Shown: one piece after another, positions 29,609-39,824 of the stretch | Numbering within the stretch: position 1 is the first letter of the stretch | Layout: each line of letters starts with the position of its first letter | Assembly (NCBI GenBank): GCA_024642205.1 | Contig: JAHEBQ010000005.1 | Coordinates: 62,905-126,904 of the forward strand | Source: Planctomycetaceae bacterium | Lineage (GTDB): Bacteria > Planctomycetota > Planctomycetia > Pirellulales > Pirellulaceae | Direction of reading: 5' to 3' | Length of the DNA stretch: 64,000 nucleotides | The notes under the pieces: generated by a model | The model's database searches: none | The model's input: only the letters and a program-made list of their open reading frames with translations | Told to the model about the DNA's origin: nothing | Program-made: the position numbers and the translations under genes

Positions 29609-31264
29609 TCACTTTCTTTGAATCGTCGACTTGGGTTTTTCCAATTCGACGATCCGATGAGCCGTGACATGATCAAGCTTTAGCTGACTGTGATATCCAC
29701 GTTGGCCAATCACGCCAACATGCGACTTGAGATACCGGCGAAGATTCATCCCCGGTGCCGGAGCAATATGATGAGTGATTTTTCCATTGTCGTCCTGAAG
29801 TGCGTACTCTGTCTGACTGCTACCGCCATCCCGGACCAATTCTGTCAACCAACCGTGGGCGTCATAGGTCGTTCCCAATTCTACCTCGGCATTAACACCC
29901 GACCCAATTGGTTGTGTCGATTGGCGTGTAAATGTGGCTGATTCCGCCGCCAGGTTCTCCCTGTATCCGGACCGAATCGCTTTGCAGTTTGCAAGCTTGG
30001 TGAGGTATCGTTCTGCCAACGAGCGTTCGTTCGGATTCTGTGAATTACGATAAATCCCGATCGCCGCGATCTCCAGGTCTTCCAAACGCCAATCGGATGG
30101 GTCCTTTTTTCCTAATTCGCGTGTCAGTTGAAGTTCAAGACCGCTCAAATTTCGAGCGAGCATTCCCGCAGATTGACCTGCCGCCTGGAAAGGGACTGGC
30201 GAACCTCCACCATTGATCAATCCGCTTTGACTTCGGGCACGGTCCAAATCTCTTGCCAGATCGGGCGCGAGCATGTTGGCGCTGGCGATTCGAATGATGT
30301 CATTTGAGTTAAACCTCCCCGGATTCGATTCTCCTGCTCCCTCCGGGCTGTTGTGAAAAACTTCCGTCGAGCCGTGATTCAACGAACCATCGCTGGCCAT
30401 TCCGCTGCCAAAACGCCGGTTGAATGTGCCGTTTTCATCCTCGGATCCAATCGGGCGAGTCGCATGCCGCCATCCGCGATTCATGTTGACCGGATCGCCG
30501 GCGTCAGGTTGCTGCAGAGGTAATGGTTCTGACTCGAGAGCTGCCTGGCGAACAATGTTCTGCTGTCCCGTTCTCGGTGCATACTCTTGAATGAATTTCG
30601 TGTTGAAATCAATGGGCGGAGATCCGGGAACGATCTCGTTGAGCGACCGAACGGTGCGTTGCGGGCTTGATGGCGAAACTGAGGGATTCTCTTGACGCGG
30701 AACAGGGCTCGTTGGTCTCACATTCGCGGGAAGCTGAATATCCGACATTCGTACCCACCGAAATTCGCCCGCTGGCGGAGAGATCTGATACCAGACCGTC
30801 GAATGGCCCTCCGGACTGGGCCAGCTAACCTGACCAAGCACCTCCACCAATTCGCCTTTTTTCAGTTTGACCTGCCACAGGGGTTGATCGACCGGACCCA
30901 GTTTTGTTCCAACCCAGGCTTGCGTCCCATCTTCCTGAATGCGCCCCACGCCGTTTTCCACGATTTCCAACGTAGGTTCCGGAACCAGGCTGAAACTGCC
31001 ATCGACCGGTCGAACGGCGCACCAGCCGCCGGGGTCCTCGCGATAGACCTCGACAACAGCACCTTGTTCAAGCTCCTCGGTTGCGTAGTGAACCTGGCCT
31101 GGCCCGCTGTGAATCGTTGTTTTGTCGTGAAGTACGAATGCCTGGAAGGGAAATTTGAGTTGCTGGTCCGTTTGCGCAAACACTCGGGTGGAGCTGGAGC
31201 CGATCAGGAGAGCGCATACAAGAATTGCCAGCGATCCGACGCGGGTTGAATTGTTGATTTGCAT
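29609..31264 (-). CDS. exported SH3-domain protein, planctomycete type
   Basis: 551 residues. A signal peptide (LAILVCALLIGSSSTRVFA, cut before QTD) is followed by two bacterial SH3-like domains: about 38-100 (VLHDKTTIHSGPGQVHYATE ... GGWCAVRP) and about 108-180 (TQAWVGTKLGPVDQPLWQVK ... FRWVRMSD). A Pro/Ser/Asn-rich linker and a helical region (GLELQLTRELGKKDPSDWRL) follow. The C-terminal 75 residues (AHGWLTELVRDGG ... NLRRYLKSHVGVIGQRGY) look like a small separate domain that may also bind the envelope. A cell-wall or envelope role is inferred; there are no catalytic motifs. Confidence 0.72.
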   Translation of the reverse strand: MQINNSTRVGSLAILVCALLIGSSSTRVFAQTDQQLKFPFQAFVLHDKTTIHSGPGQVHYATEELEQGAVVEVYREDPGGWCAVRPVDGSFSLVPEPTLEIVENGVGRIQEDGTQAWVGTKLGPVDQPLWQVKLKKGELVEVLGQVSWPSPEGHSTVWYQISPPAGEFRWVRMSDIQLPANVRPTSPVPRQENPSVSPSSPQRTVRSLNEIVPGSPPIDFNTKFIQEYAPRTGQQNIVRQAALESEPLPLQQPDAGDPVNMNRGWRHATRPIGSEDENGTFNRRFGSGMASDGSLNHGSTEVFHNSPEGAGESNPGRFNSNDIIRIASANMLAPDLARDLDRARSQSGLINGGGSPVPFQAAGQSAGMLARNLSGLELQLTRELGKKDPSDWRLEDLEIAAIGIYRNSQNPNERSLAERYLTKLANCKAIRSGYRENLAAESATFTRQSTQPIGSGVNAEVELGTTYDAHGWLTELVRDGGSSQTEYALQDDNGKITHHIAPAPGMNLRRYLKSHVGVIGQRGYHSQLKLDHVTAHRIVELEKPKSTIQRK

Positions 31265-31494
31265 GAAAGAATCGTCCTTGATTCCATTCGTGAATTCGAG
31301 CGTGCAGCCCAGGTTTTACGCTTTCGCGCAAACTAGCCGTGTTTGTTTAGCGAAATCCGGAATTCGACTCAAGTCGAACAAGTGATAGCAGTTTGAATTG
31401 AGCCAAGGGGAAAAATCCAGGGCTACCATTGAAAATCGGAGGTTGACAATCGACAACGGCGATTGAGACTTTCCATTTCTTTCTTCGGCCGACT

Positions 31495-32331
31495 CTAAAA
31501 CCGAAACCCTGGCTTTGGGCCATGCTGCGTGACAGTCAGGATCTCTGGCCCGGTTTCAGTCATCAAGATCGTATGCTCAAACTGTGCAGACAGTCGGCCG
31601 TCTTGAGTCCGAACGGTCCACCCATCGTTGCGATCACAAACAGAATTCGGTGTTCCGCCATTGATCATCGGCTCGATTGTAAAACACATCCCCGGGTGCA
31701 GCCGTTCTCGATGCGATTGTGGACTGGGCACGTGGGGAATATTTGGTCGTTGGTGAAACTGGGTTCCGATCCCGTGACCGACATATTTGTCGACGACTCC
31801 AAAACCATAATTCTGTTTGACATGTTCGACGATCGCTTGGCCAATCACGGAGATCCGGCAACCCGGACTGGTTGCGTTAATTCCAATGTAAAGGCAGTCG
31901 AACGCGCACTGCGTGACATTTCTGGCTTGATCACTGATCTCCTGGTCCTCACCTATCAAAAACGTCTCCGACTGGTCACCATGCCAACCGTCCACAATCG
32001 TTGTCAGATCAACGTTGGCGATATCACCTGGTTTGAGTTCATCGTCCCCGGGAATGCCATGACAGATCACGTCATTGACACTAATGCAACAACTTTTTGG
32101 AAAGGCACCTTTCTCACCCGGGTAATCCAGGCAAGCCGGAACATGTCCATGGTCGAGCGTGTACTCGTGAATGATTCGATCAAGTTCACCCGTCGACACC
32201 CCGGGTTTGACATGGGGACGGACGATGTCCATCAAGTCTGCGTTGAATCGGCAGGCAGACCGCATCATTTCGCGTTCTTCTTCAATTAGTCGAATTTTTG
32301 GCTGTCGTCGAATCACAGAATTCCTCACCAT
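31495..32331 (-). CDS. map: methionine aminopeptidase, type I
   Basis: 278 residues; removes the initiator methionine from nascent proteins. The pita-bread metal ligands are present: Asp pair in VDLTTIVDGWHGDQS near 105-116, His in YVGHGIG near 182, Glu in FTIEPMI near 215 and Glu in QFEHTIL near 247. The substrate histidine lies in CHGIPGD near 89. The ATG used fits the family length; a GTG five codons later has a better ribosome site (AGGA five bases upstream) and may be the true start. Confidence 0.95.
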   Translation of the reverse strand: MVRNSVIRRQPKIRLIEEEREMMRSACRFNADLMDIVRPHVKPGVSTGELDRIIHEYTLDHGHVPACLDYPGEKGAFPKSCCISVNDVICHGIPGDDELKPGDIANVDLTTIVDGWHGDQSETFLIGEDQEISDQARNVTQCAFDCLYIGINATSPGCRISVIGQAIVEHVKQNYGFGVVDKYVGHGIGTQFHQRPNIPHVPSPQSHRERLHPGMCFTIEPMINGGTPNSVCDRNDGWTVRTQDGRLSAQFEHTILMTETGPEILTVTQHGPKPGFRF

Positions 32332-32478
32332 GTGTTGAATCGCGTCCCGTTTTCTTGGCTTAAGTTGACGACACAGTCTACCAAAAGGCCCACGCAACGC
32401 CTACCAATAATCTCGATCGCGCAAACAGCTTGCCTGAAAAACGGCACTTGTCCGGGCGTTTCGAATCGCGGTCCGGAC

Positions 32479-32673
32479 TCAAGCTTCCTTGTTAGCATCA
32501 CAAAACATGGCACGGAAAAGCAACTGTGAGAGCGGAAAACCGTCCTCTTCGAAGCGCGACGGGTCATCCAGATACCACATTGCATCGTCGAAAATAATCT
32601 GAAGTCCGGCTCTCGTCGCCGAGAGCCTCCACTCAGCCGAACCAGCCATGTCCCCGTCAGGTCCTGCACTCAT
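32479..32673 (-). CDS. small acidic hypothetical protein
   Basis: 64 residues, not recognised. Composition is protein-like, with an acidic and aromatic core ([20 protein letters not shown]) and few rare residues, which favours it over the competing overlapping frame. The ribosome site is weak. It lies divergently from leuS and 147 bases upstream of map on the same strand. It could equally be chance; conservation would settle it. Confidence 0.4.
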   Translation of the reverse strand: MSAGPDGDMAGSAEWRLSATRAGLQIIFDDAMWYLDDPSRFEEDGFPLSQLLFRAMFCDANKEA

Positions 32674-32766
32674 CGGTCCGTTTTGCTAGGATATGCCGTT
32701 TGCGTGATGACGAGAAACACTCTGCCACGGGTGTTTGAAAATTCGTCAATTTCGACCAGACGCGTT

Positions 32767-32772
32767 AAAGGA
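32767..32772 (+). promoter_or_regulatory. ribosome binding site fixing the leuS start
   Basis: AAAGGA lies six bases before a GTG at 32779. The frame is open further upstream, but the conserved [13 protein letters not shown] start of LeuRS follows this GTG directly. Confidence 0.75.
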
Positions 32773-32778
32773 ACCACC

Positions 32779-35616
32779 GTGCCCAAGTACAATCCCGCCG
32801 AGATCGAACCGCGTTGGCAACGATTTTGGGATGAAAACAAGACGTTTAAAACCCCTGTCAACGTCAGCGGCGAAAAACTCTATGCGCTTGACATGTTTCC
32901 GTATCCCAGCGGTGAAGGACTTCACGTCGGGCATCCCGAGGGATATACGGCAACCGACATTGTTTCACGTCAGGCCCGCATGGCTGGCAAGACCGTCCTG
33001 CATCCGATGGGTTTTGACGCGTTTGGACTGCCCGCTGAAGAACACGCAATCAAGAACAATGCTTCTCCACGGGAATTCACCGAAAAGAACATCAACACGT
33101 TTGTTCGCCAGTTGAAGGACCTGGGTTTCAGTTATGACTGGGACCGCCAGATCTCAACGACGGATGTCAACTATTTCAAATGGACTCAATGGATCTTCCT
33201 GGTCCTGTTCGATACATGGTTTGACACCAAATTACAAAAGGGCCGACCGATCAGCGAGTTGCCCATCCCTGCTGACATTCAGGATCAAGGCGCGGTTGAG
33301 GTTCGAAAGTACCAGGACTCATTCAGGTTGGCGTATGAATCGCACGCGCCCGTTAACTGGTGCCCCGCTTTGGGGACCGTGCTGGCGAATGAAGAAGTCG
33401 TAGACGGATTGTCGGACATCGGGGGCCATCCGGTCCAGCGCATGCCACTTCGCCAATGGATGCTGCGGATCACGTCCTACGCCGATCGGTTGGAAAACGA
33501 TCTCGAACACGTCGATTGGCCCGAAGGTATCAAGAAACTGCAGTGCGATTGGATCGGCCGCAGTACCGGCGCAGAAGTCGATTTCTATATCGGCGTCGCT
33601 GATTCCGTCGACGCGTGGAAATCGGAGCGATCCCGGAACGGTTTCCCACAACACGCCGGGGACGACGTGATTCGCGTTTACACCACGAGGCCCGACACGC
33701 TTTTTGGGGCAACTTATATGGTTCTTGCGCCGGAACACGGTGCCGTCGAACGGCTGACCACTTCTCAGCAGGCCGGCGCGGTCAAGAAATACTGTGACGA
33801 CGCGGCGACAAAAAGCGAGCGCGACCGGCAGGATGACCGAACCCGAAAGACCGGTGTGTTTACCGGCAGCTATGCGATCAACCCCGTGAACAGCAAACCA
33901 GTTCCGATCTGGATCGCCGATTATGTGCTGGTGAGCTATGGAACCGGAGCCATCATGTCGGTTCCCGCCCACGACGTGCGCGATTTCGAATTTGCCAGAA
34001 CTTATCAACTGCCCATCGTACCGGTTGTCCAGCCCCCCGCAAAAGCTGACGTCGACCACGACCAGGTGATGAGGGGCGAGGCTTGTTTCGCTGGCGTTGG
34101 CGTGGCAATCAACTCGGACGAATTCGACGGACTTCCCACCCAGGAATTCAAATCCAGGATCATCGCCCAGTTGGACGAAAACGGGACCGGTCGAGCCGCG
34201 GTTAATTACAAACTGCGAGACTGGTTGTTCAGCCGTCAACGATTCTGGGGCGAACCATTTCCAATTCTGCACGAACTCGATGAAGCCGGCAATCGGACGG
34301 GATTGATGCGTCCGGTACCGCTGGAAGACCTGCCCGTTGACCTTCCCCATGTCGAAGACTTCAAACCGCATGGCCGTCCCGAACCGCCACTGGAGAAAGC
34401 AAACGAGGCGTGGCTTTACCCGGTTGTTGATGGCGTAAAATACAAACGCGAAACCAACACGATGCCGCAATGGGCCGGTTCCTGCTGGTATTACCTGCGG
34501 TTCATTGATCCAAATAACGATCACGCTTTCGTCGATACGGAATTGGAAAAGGCATGGATGCCCGTCGACTTGTACATTGGAGGTGCAGAGCATGCCGTGT
34601 TGCACTTGTTGTACTCCCGATTCTGGCACAAAGTCCTTTATGACCGTGGACACCTGCACACAGCCGAGCCCTTCAAGAAACTCGTCAATCAAGGCATGAT
34701 CCTTGGTGACGTTGAATTCACTGCTTTTCGCGATTCCGATGAACAGTGGGTCAGCGCCGAGTTGACCACCGTCAACGAAGACCGCAAAACGGTCTTGACC
34801 GCAACTGGCAAGGAGCTGCACGTGGTCAAACTTGATCCGGACCAGGCTGAAAAGGACGGTGATGGATTTGTTCTCAAGTCAGATTCGGGCATCCGGGTCG
34901 ACAGTCGGGCGTACAAAATGTCAAAAAGTCGCGGGAACGTTGTAAACCCGGACGTGATCATCGCCGAATATGGCGCCGATGCCCTGCGTTTGTACGAAAT
35001 GTTCATGGGACCTTTGAGCCAGTCAAAACCGTGGAGCATGGCGGGCGTCAATGGTGTTCGCAATTTCCTTGACCGGGTCTGGCGAATGATCGTTGAGGAA
35101 AAAGACGACAGGCTCGTCTTGAACGCCGCCGTCGGAGATTATGAGCCGACCGACGAGCAGGTGCGGATGTTGCACAAAACGATCAAAGCCGTCTCCCAGG
35201 ATATTGAATCCCTCAGCTTCAACACTGCCATTTCACGAATGATGGAGTTCGTCAATTTTTTCACCAAACATTCGCTTCGCCCAAGAGTTCTGATGGAGCC
35301 GTTTGTATTGCTATTATCGCCATTTGCCCCCCACCTCGGGGAAGAACTCTGGAGACTGTTGGGCAACGATAATAGCCTGGCCTATGAACCCTGGCCGAGA
35401 TATGACGAGTCGTTGACTGTTGATTCCATGGTCGAAATTCCGATTCAGATCATGGGTAAGATCAAATCCAAAATCATGGTAGAGCGAGGCAACACCAAGA
35501 GCGAACTCGAAAAACTGGCACTGGCCGATCCAAGAATCGCGAAGTTGCTTGACGGTTTGACTGTTCGAAAAATCGTTGCCGTCCCGGACAAACTCGTTAA
35601 CATCGTCGCGAACTAG
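32779..35616 (+). CDS. leuS: leucyl-tRNA synthetase
   Basis: 945 residues; charges tRNA-Leu and edits mischarged products. The HIGH region is [15 protein letters not shown] near 42-56; the CP1 editing domain (about 225-440) contains [20 protein letters not shown]; the KMSKS loop is [14 protein letters not shown] near 712; the C-terminal anticodon-binding domain includes [10 protein letters not shown]. The GTG start is chosen from the ribosome site and family N-terminus. mutY follows about 100 bases downstream on the same strand. Confidence 0.97.
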   Translation: MPKYNPAEIEPRWQRFWDENKTFKTPVNVSGEKLYALDMFPYPSGEGLHVGHPEGYTATDIVSRQARMAGKTVLHPMGFDAFGLPAEEHAIKNNASPREFTEKNINTFVRQLKDLGFSYDWDRQISTTDVNYFKWTQWIFLVLFDTWFDTKLQKGRPISELPIPADIQDQGAVEVRKYQDSFRLAYESHAPVNWCPALGTVLANEEVVDGLSDIGGHPVQRMPLRQWMLRITSYADRLENDLEHVDWPEGIKKLQCDWIGRSTGAEVDFYIGVADSVDAWKSERSRNGFPQHAGDDVIRVYTTRPDTLFGATYMVLAPEHGAVERLTTSQQAGAVKKYCDDAATKSERDRQDDRTRKTGVFTGSYAINPVNSKPVPIWIADYVLVSYGTGAIMSVPAHDVRDFEFARTYQLPIVPVVQPPAKADVDHDQVMRGEACFAGVGVAINSDEFDGLPTQEFKSRIIAQLDENGTGRAAVNYKLRDWLFSRQRFWGEPFPILHELDEAGNRTGLMRPVPLEDLPVDLPHVEDFKPHGRPEPPLEKANEAWLYPVVDGVKYKRETNTMPQWAGSCWYYLRFIDPNNDHAFVDTELEKAWMPVDLYIGGAEHAVLHLLYSRFWHKVLYDRGHLHTAEPFKKLVNQGMILGDVEFTAFRDSDEQWVSAELTTVNEDRKTVLTATGKELHVVKLDPDQAEKDGDGFVLKSDSGIRVDSRAYKMSKSRGNVVNPDVIIAEYGADALRLYEMFMGPLSQSKPWSMAGVNGVRNFLDRVWRMIVEEKDDRLVLNAAVGDYEPTDEQVRMLHKTIKAVSQDIESLSFNTAISRMMEFVNFFTKHSLRPRVLMEPFVLLLSPFAPHLGEELWRLLGNDNSLAYEPWPRYDESLTVDSMVEIPIQIMGKIKSKIMVERGNTKSELEKLALADPRIAKLLDGLTVRKIVAVPDKLVNIVAN

Positions 35617-35718
35617 AGGGTGTCACCAAGTGGTGGCTTTTCGCACCGCAACAACGGGCAGGTCCGAGTCACCAATGGCCATTTCCGCGATAGCGGACTC
35701 GATACGGAAATCCAACCC

Positions 35719-36801
35719 ATGCATGACCGCAAATGGAAATCTGCTCTTCGCCGCAAACTCCTGAAGTGGTTTGATGAAAACCAGCGAGATCTCCCGTGGA
35801 GAAAAAACAAAACACCCTACCGCATCTGGGTCAGCGAAATCATGCTGCAACAGACGCAGGTTGCCACGGTCATCAGTTACTACAACCGCTTCATGAAAAG
35901 GTTTCCGACGATCCAAGTGCTCGCTGCAGCCAACGAATCGGAGGTCCTCAAGTTGTGGGAAGGGCTGGGCTATTATCGCCGCGCTCGTCAAATGCACTCG
36001 GCCGCAAGAGCGGTTGTTGAATTGCACGAAGGCAGGTTTCCGACTGATTTCGACAACGTTCTCGCCCTTCCAGGAGTTGGGCGTTACACCGCAGGCGCCA
36101 TTCTCTCAATCTCTCAAGATCAGCCGCTACCAATCCTGGAAGGGAACACAATTCGCTTGTTCGCCCGACTGATGAAAATGCAAGCTGACCCTCGGACCAC
36201 CGAAAACCAAAAGGCACTCTGGGAATTTTCGGAATCGCTGCTACCCCGCAAACGCTGTGGCGACTTCAACCAGGCGTTGATGGAACTGGGAAGCGAGGCC
36301 TGTCATCCAAGGCGCCCCAAATGCCTGATCTGCCCGCTGTCCGGGCTTTGCCCGACATCAATTCAAGGGCTCCAGGCACAGATTCCGGTCGCTTCAAGAA
36401 AGACCAAGTACGAAGACATCAATGAAGCAGTTGTTGTCGTTCAAAAGGACAACAAGTTTCTGATCCGCCGATGTCTACCTGGCGAGCGATGGGAAAACCT
36501 GTGGGATTTTCCACGATACGGCATCGACCAGGGTTGCGGGCCCGACCAGCTGCGCACCCAATTGTCCGAGAAACTGAAGCAACAAACCGGATTGACGGCG
36601 GTCGTGCATCGCTCAACCTGTCAAATCAAACACGCCGTAACGCGGTACCGGATCACGCTCGACTGTTGTCGGGCCGACCGCGTAAAAGGACGTCTGAAAC
36701 ATTCATCCGAAACTTTGAAGTGGATGACCGTCGAAGAAATCAACCAGGCACCCATGAGTGTCACCGGTCGGAAAATCGCCAGGACGTTGGTTGATATGTA
36801 G
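35719..36801 (+). CDS. mutY: A/G-specific adenine glycosylase
   Basis: 360 residues; excises adenine opposite 8-oxoguanine. EIMLQQTQVATVI near 43-55 holds the catalytic Glu; the helix-hairpin-helix LPGVGRYTAGAI near 123 includes the Gly/Val hairpin; the catalytic Asp position falls in the LEGNTIRLFARL region, where the usual VDGNV-type Asp reads Glu-Gly-Asn. The 4Fe-4S ligands follow C-x6-C-x2-C-x5-C in CHPRRPKCLICPLSGLC. The C-terminal 120 residues form a NUDIX-like lesion-reading domain (LPGERWENLWDFPRYG). The frame is open back to the leuS stop, but this ATG matches the family start. Confidence 0.92.
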   Translation: MHDRKWKSALRRKLLKWFDENQRDLPWRKNKTPYRIWVSEIMLQQTQVATVISYYNRFMKRFPTIQVLAAANESEVLKLWEGLGYYRRARQMHSAARAVVELHEGRFPTDFDNVLALPGVGRYTAGAILSISQDQPLPILEGNTIRLFARLMKMQADPRTTENQKALWEFSESLLPRKRCGDFNQALMELGSEACHPRRPKCLICPLSGLCPTSIQGLQAQIPVASRKTKYEDINEAVVVVQKDNKFLIRRCLPGERWENLWDFPRYGIDQGCGPDQLRTQLSEKLKQQTGLTAVVHRSTCQIKHAVTRYRITLDCCRADRVKGRLKHSSETLKWMTVEEINQAPMSVTGRKIARTLVDM

Positions 36802-36881
36802 GATCCGCGGGGCAGAGTTGCAGCCTGTCTTGGCCAGGCAACCATCGGAGCTTGAAACCCTAAACCTCGATTTCAGGAACC

Positions 36882-36929
36882 CGACGACAACAACCACAAT
36901 CTGCGGTTCCAATTCCTGTCTTGTCGTCG
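36882..36929. repeat. 9-base inverted repeat after mutY
   Basis: CGACGACAA (36882-36890) is matched by TTGTCGTCG (36921-36929) across 30 bases. There is no T-run, so it is not called a terminator. It lies in the 269-base convergent gap after mutY. Confidence 0.4.
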
Positions 36930-37070
36930 TTGTCGAACCATGGGACATGTTTTTCTCACTGACGGTCTCGAGCCAGTGATCAAGCCCAACATCCAGCTTC
37001 GCGACTTACCCCTGGTTTCGTCCCGGGCACGGACAAGCCGAACCGCCTGATCGTAGAATCGGTCGGAAAC

Positions 37071-37847
37071 CTAGGGTTCCACGATTGGACTCAAGCTCAT
37101 CCCGCCGCTGGACCGGATGTTGACGCGGTACGTTTTTCCCTCCAACGGTTTAACATAGCTCGTTTGGCCTTGGCTGGTTCGAATACCAAGTTCCTGCTGA
37201 AGCTGGGCGTCGTTGCAGACTTTCCAGAAATCGCCCCAGATCTTCTGTTCGAATTCCCGTCGACGACTATCGTTGTAAATACCAGGCGGGGAATTGTCCT
37301 GAGACTCAATGTCCAGTCGCTGGGCATCCCTGGGCATTTCCGCGTCACCGTAGATACTCTTGAAGACAAACAGCGACGCGGCGCGTAGTTCATCTGCTTC
37401 CTCAACGTACTTGTCTTCGAAGGTGGCGATCCACCCGTCGATGTACAACTTTTCGCCCTTCAACATGTAAATCCGGGTCGCTCCAACGGGATCGTCGTTT
37501 TGATCGACCTCCGTGAAACTGACCTTCATGAACGGATTCCCCTGGTCGTCGGTCGCTTTTTCCATCACGGTTACGTTGGCAATCCGGCGGTCGACTTTGA
37601 GCAACTTCATCGAAGTCTCAAGTCGGTCGTTAAGCTCTTCCGATTCCCTCAACGCGACCTGTTGTTGTTGGAACTCAAGTTTCAGGTCCGCCAGGTCAGC
37701 GATTGCCTGTTTCGCCGCTTGGCTCGGTTTGACGTAGTTGTTGTACCCAAAATACCCGCCGTAGCCGACGACACTGCAGGCCCCCAGGACCATCACGGTT
37801 CGAACGGCGCTATTGATCGTTTTGACGTTGCTGATTAGGTCCGTCAT
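37071..37847 (-). CDS. membrane-anchored coiled-coil hypothetical protein
   Basis: 258 residues, not recognised. One membrane segment near 15-38 (VRTVMVLGACSVVGYGGYFG) is followed by a coiled coil (about 50-90, AIADLADLKLEFQQQQVALR) and then a mixed alpha/beta domain with VTVMEKATDDQGNPFMKVSF and LKGEKLYIDGWIATFEDKYV. The start is the ATG just before the membrane segment; a longer open frame adds only an implausible leader. It stands alone between mutY and trpC. A periplasmic or paryphoplasmic role is guessed from topology only. Confidence 0.6.
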   Translation of the reverse strand: MTDLISNVKTINSAVRTVMVLGACSVVGYGGYFGYNNYVKPSQAAKQAIADLADLKLEFQQQQVALRESEELNDRLETSMKLLKVDRRIANVTVMEKATDDQGNPFMKVSFTEVDQNDDPVGATRIYMLKGEKLYIDGWIATFEDKYVEEADELRAASLFVFKSIYGDAEMPRDAQRLDIESQDNSPPGIYNDSRRREFEQKIWGDFWKVCNDAQLQQELGIRTSQGQTSYVKPLEGKTYRVNIRSSGGMSLSPIVEP

Positions 37848-38284
37848 GAATTCATCACTTGTTGGGAACGAGAACAGACAGTAAAGGACTTGATTTATAT
37901 TTTGGATCGACCCCGGAGGCAAAGGCAATCGGGCTTTCTTTTCGCATTCGCAAACCTGACCAATCCGGTATGACCGGAAAACTCAACTGAGCGTAGGTGG
38001 GGATATTCGCTGGCGAACAAACGTTATTGGACAATCTTCGGTTTTTTTGGACGGACCGGACGTTTGCGCCAGTCGGCATCGACGAGCCTGAAAGCCACCG
38101 GATTGACTGTGGCGGTGCTTCGATGGGGTTTTGATTTTACGGGTAAGAAGGACACTCCGGCACTTCGCGTCTCGAATCGACTGCCCCAAAGTGGATCGGG
38201 AATGCTTCAACAATTGGCGTGCTGGACCCATAACCATGATTTCAGGTCGATCTCATGTCGAGACGGATTGATCCCGTGGATTCG
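37848..38284. other. intergenic region after trpC
   Basis: 437 bases between the start of the coiled-coil gene and the trpC stop. TCCGGT-ATG-ACCGGA (37964-37978) is a short perfect palindrome about 120 bases upstream of the coiled-coil gene start and could be an operator. No gene and no clear terminator are seen. Confidence 0.45.
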
Positions 38285-39079
38285 TTACTGACCCCCGCAC
38301 AACTCGTGGACGGCTGAACGGATATCGTCGGACCGCATCAATGACTCGCCCACCAGGATGGCGTCCACTTCATTGTCATGCATAAGTTTGACGTCAGCGG
38401 AAGTGAAGATGCCACTTTCACTGACCAAGGCGATATTATCCGGAAGCGATTGCTTGACGCGGATAGAATGCATCAGGTCGATTTCAAACGTATTGAGGTT
38501 GCGGTTGTTGACACCGATGAGTTTCGGGTTGCAGGCAAGCACCGCCGGTATGTTTTTCGAATCGTAAAGCTCGACCAGGGCTGTCATCCCAAGTCCATCA
38601 ATCAGTTCATGAAGCAACTTTATGCGATCCGGTAGAAGACATTCTGCGATCAAAAGAACGGCATCGGCACCCGCAGCTCGTGCTTCGAAGACCTGATACT
38701 CGTCGAGGATAAAGTCCTTCCTCAAGAGCGGAACGGCGACTGCCGCGCGAACACGCCGCAGGTAATCAAGGCTACCTTGGAAAAAATGCTCATCCGTTAA
38801 CACACTGATACAACTGGCTCCACTTTCGGCATAAGCGATCGAGATCTCGACGGGGTCAAAATCCTGGCGGATCACACCTTTCGAAGGACTCGCTTTTTTG
38901 ACTTCAGCGATAAGACTGACCTTGCTGGCCTGGTCACCCATGGTCAACGCAGCCAGGAAGTCCAACGGAGGAGGCACATCATGGATTTGTGACCTCAGTT
39001 TTTCGATGGATTGGCGACGCTTGGCGGCTTCAATTTCGCCGAGCTTGTGGTGCACGATCTTGTCAAGAATTGAGCTCAC
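38285..39079 (-). CDS. trpC: indole-3-glycerol-phosphate synthase
   Basis: 264 residues, a TIM-barrel enzyme of tryptophan synthesis that converts carboxyphenylamino-deoxyribulose phosphate to indole-3-glycerol phosphate. Signatures: IAEVKKASPSKGVI near 57-70 (substrate Lys), ISVLTDEHFFQGSLDYL near 94, VPLLRKDFILDEYQV near 119, LIGVNNRNLNTFEIDL near 187, and SESGIFTSADVK near 219. The start is GTG, 13 bases after the upstream SRPBCC gene stop, so the two probably share a transcript. No other trp gene lies beside it. Confidence 0.96.
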   Translation of the reverse strand: MSSILDKIVHHKLGEIEAAKRRQSIEKLRSQIHDVPPPLDFLAALTMGDQASKVSLIAEVKKASPSKGVIRQDFDPVEISIAYAESGASCISVLTDEHFFQGSLDYLRRVRAAVAVPLLRKDFILDEYQVFEARAAGADAVLLIAECLLPDRIKLLHELIDGLGMTALVELYDSKNIPAVLACNPKLIGVNNRNLNTFEIDLMHSIRVKQSLPDNIALVSESGIFTSADVKLMHDNEVDAILVGESLMRSDDIRSAVHELCGGQ

Positions 39080-39092
39080 GCGGCATTTCCAA

Positions 39093-39647
39093 TTATTTCA
39101 CCGTCGACATGCCCAACGGCGCTGGAGACGGAATCCGGGCCAAAGCTTTGTTTGAGATCTTCTCGGCAATGATCTCCCTGATCCTATCCTGACGGAATCG
39201 AAAGATTTTTTCCAGATCCGGTCGCACCATAAAATGATGTAACCACTTCCCTCCACGGGGAATATAGTGGACGTTATCCCGCACCCGTGTCCTCCCGTCG
39301 CCAAGGTCTTCGAACATGTGTTCGTGATACCATCGCTTGTACGGGCCCCTCAGCTGCTGGTCGACAAATCGAAATGGAGGTTCCCAGACGCAGATTTCCG
39401 TTCGCCAACGCACCGGAACCTGGTGAATCTTCAAGCGGTAATCCAGCACGAGTCCTTCCCGCATCAAAATCGGCTGGGGCGTGACAACCGAAAAATTCAG
39501 CCAGTCGGGCGTGATCCGCTCCAGTTCCATCGCGTCGGCAAATACCGCGAATACATCCGGACGGGGCAGGTCAATGCTCATCTCGGCTTCCAGGCGGTAG
39601 CCGGTTTCTTGGTCACGTCGAATGATCAGGTTTGACTCGTTTGACAT
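39093..39647 (-). CDS. SRPBCC-fold ligand-binding protein
   Basis: 184 residues with the START/Bet v1-like pattern of polyketide-cyclase-type SRPBCC proteins: an N-terminal strand and helix (MSIDLPRPDVFAVFADAMEL), the ERITPDWLNF segment, central strands (VPVRWRTEICVWEPPFRFVD) and a long C-terminal helix (LEKIFRFRQDRIREIIAEKI). It may bind a lipid or hydrophobic metabolite; the ligand is unknown. AGGA lies seven bases before the ATG. Co-transcription with trpC is likely from the 13-base spacing, without an obvious functional link. Confidence 0.75.
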   Translation of the reverse strand: MSNESNLIIRRDQETGYRLEAEMSIDLPRPDVFAVFADAMELERITPDWLNFSVVTPQPILMREGLVLDYRLKIHQVPVRWRTEICVWEPPFRFVDQQLRGPYKRWYHEHMFEDLGDGRTRVRDNVHYIPRGGKWLHHFMVRPDLEKIFRFRQDRIREIIAEKISNKALARIPSPAPLGMSTVK

Positions 39648-39748
39648 CAATCGTCCTGTTTCACAAGGGCTTTTCGGTTGCTTCGCAGGCTTAACCGTAT
39701 CCGATTCGGCTGGTTAACAAAGACTGGACATGTCAGCGCAAAACAAAG

Positions 39749-39782
39749 GGCAGCTACCAGTTCGTTTCCCGGTCAGCTGCCC
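39749..39782 (-). terminator. probable terminator of the LEPR-XLL protein gene
   Basis: On the minus strand GGGCAGCT pairs with AGCTGCCC, extended by ACC/GGT around a bulged G, then TTTGTTTT. The T-run is interrupted, so it is weaker than the others. Confidence 0.7.
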
Positions 39783-39824
39783 AAAGTGCCCGTCAAAGGC
39801 TGTTCGATTGGACCAACAAAGGAC

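Noticed and set aside
33319..34821. A 500-codon open frame antisense to leuS, and similar long antisense frames (1554-2693, 43509-44768, 53557-54588, 62776-63903).
   Set aside because: Each lies wholly or mostly opposite a gene with clear family motifs, has no recognisable domains and is best explained by the codon bias of the real gene.
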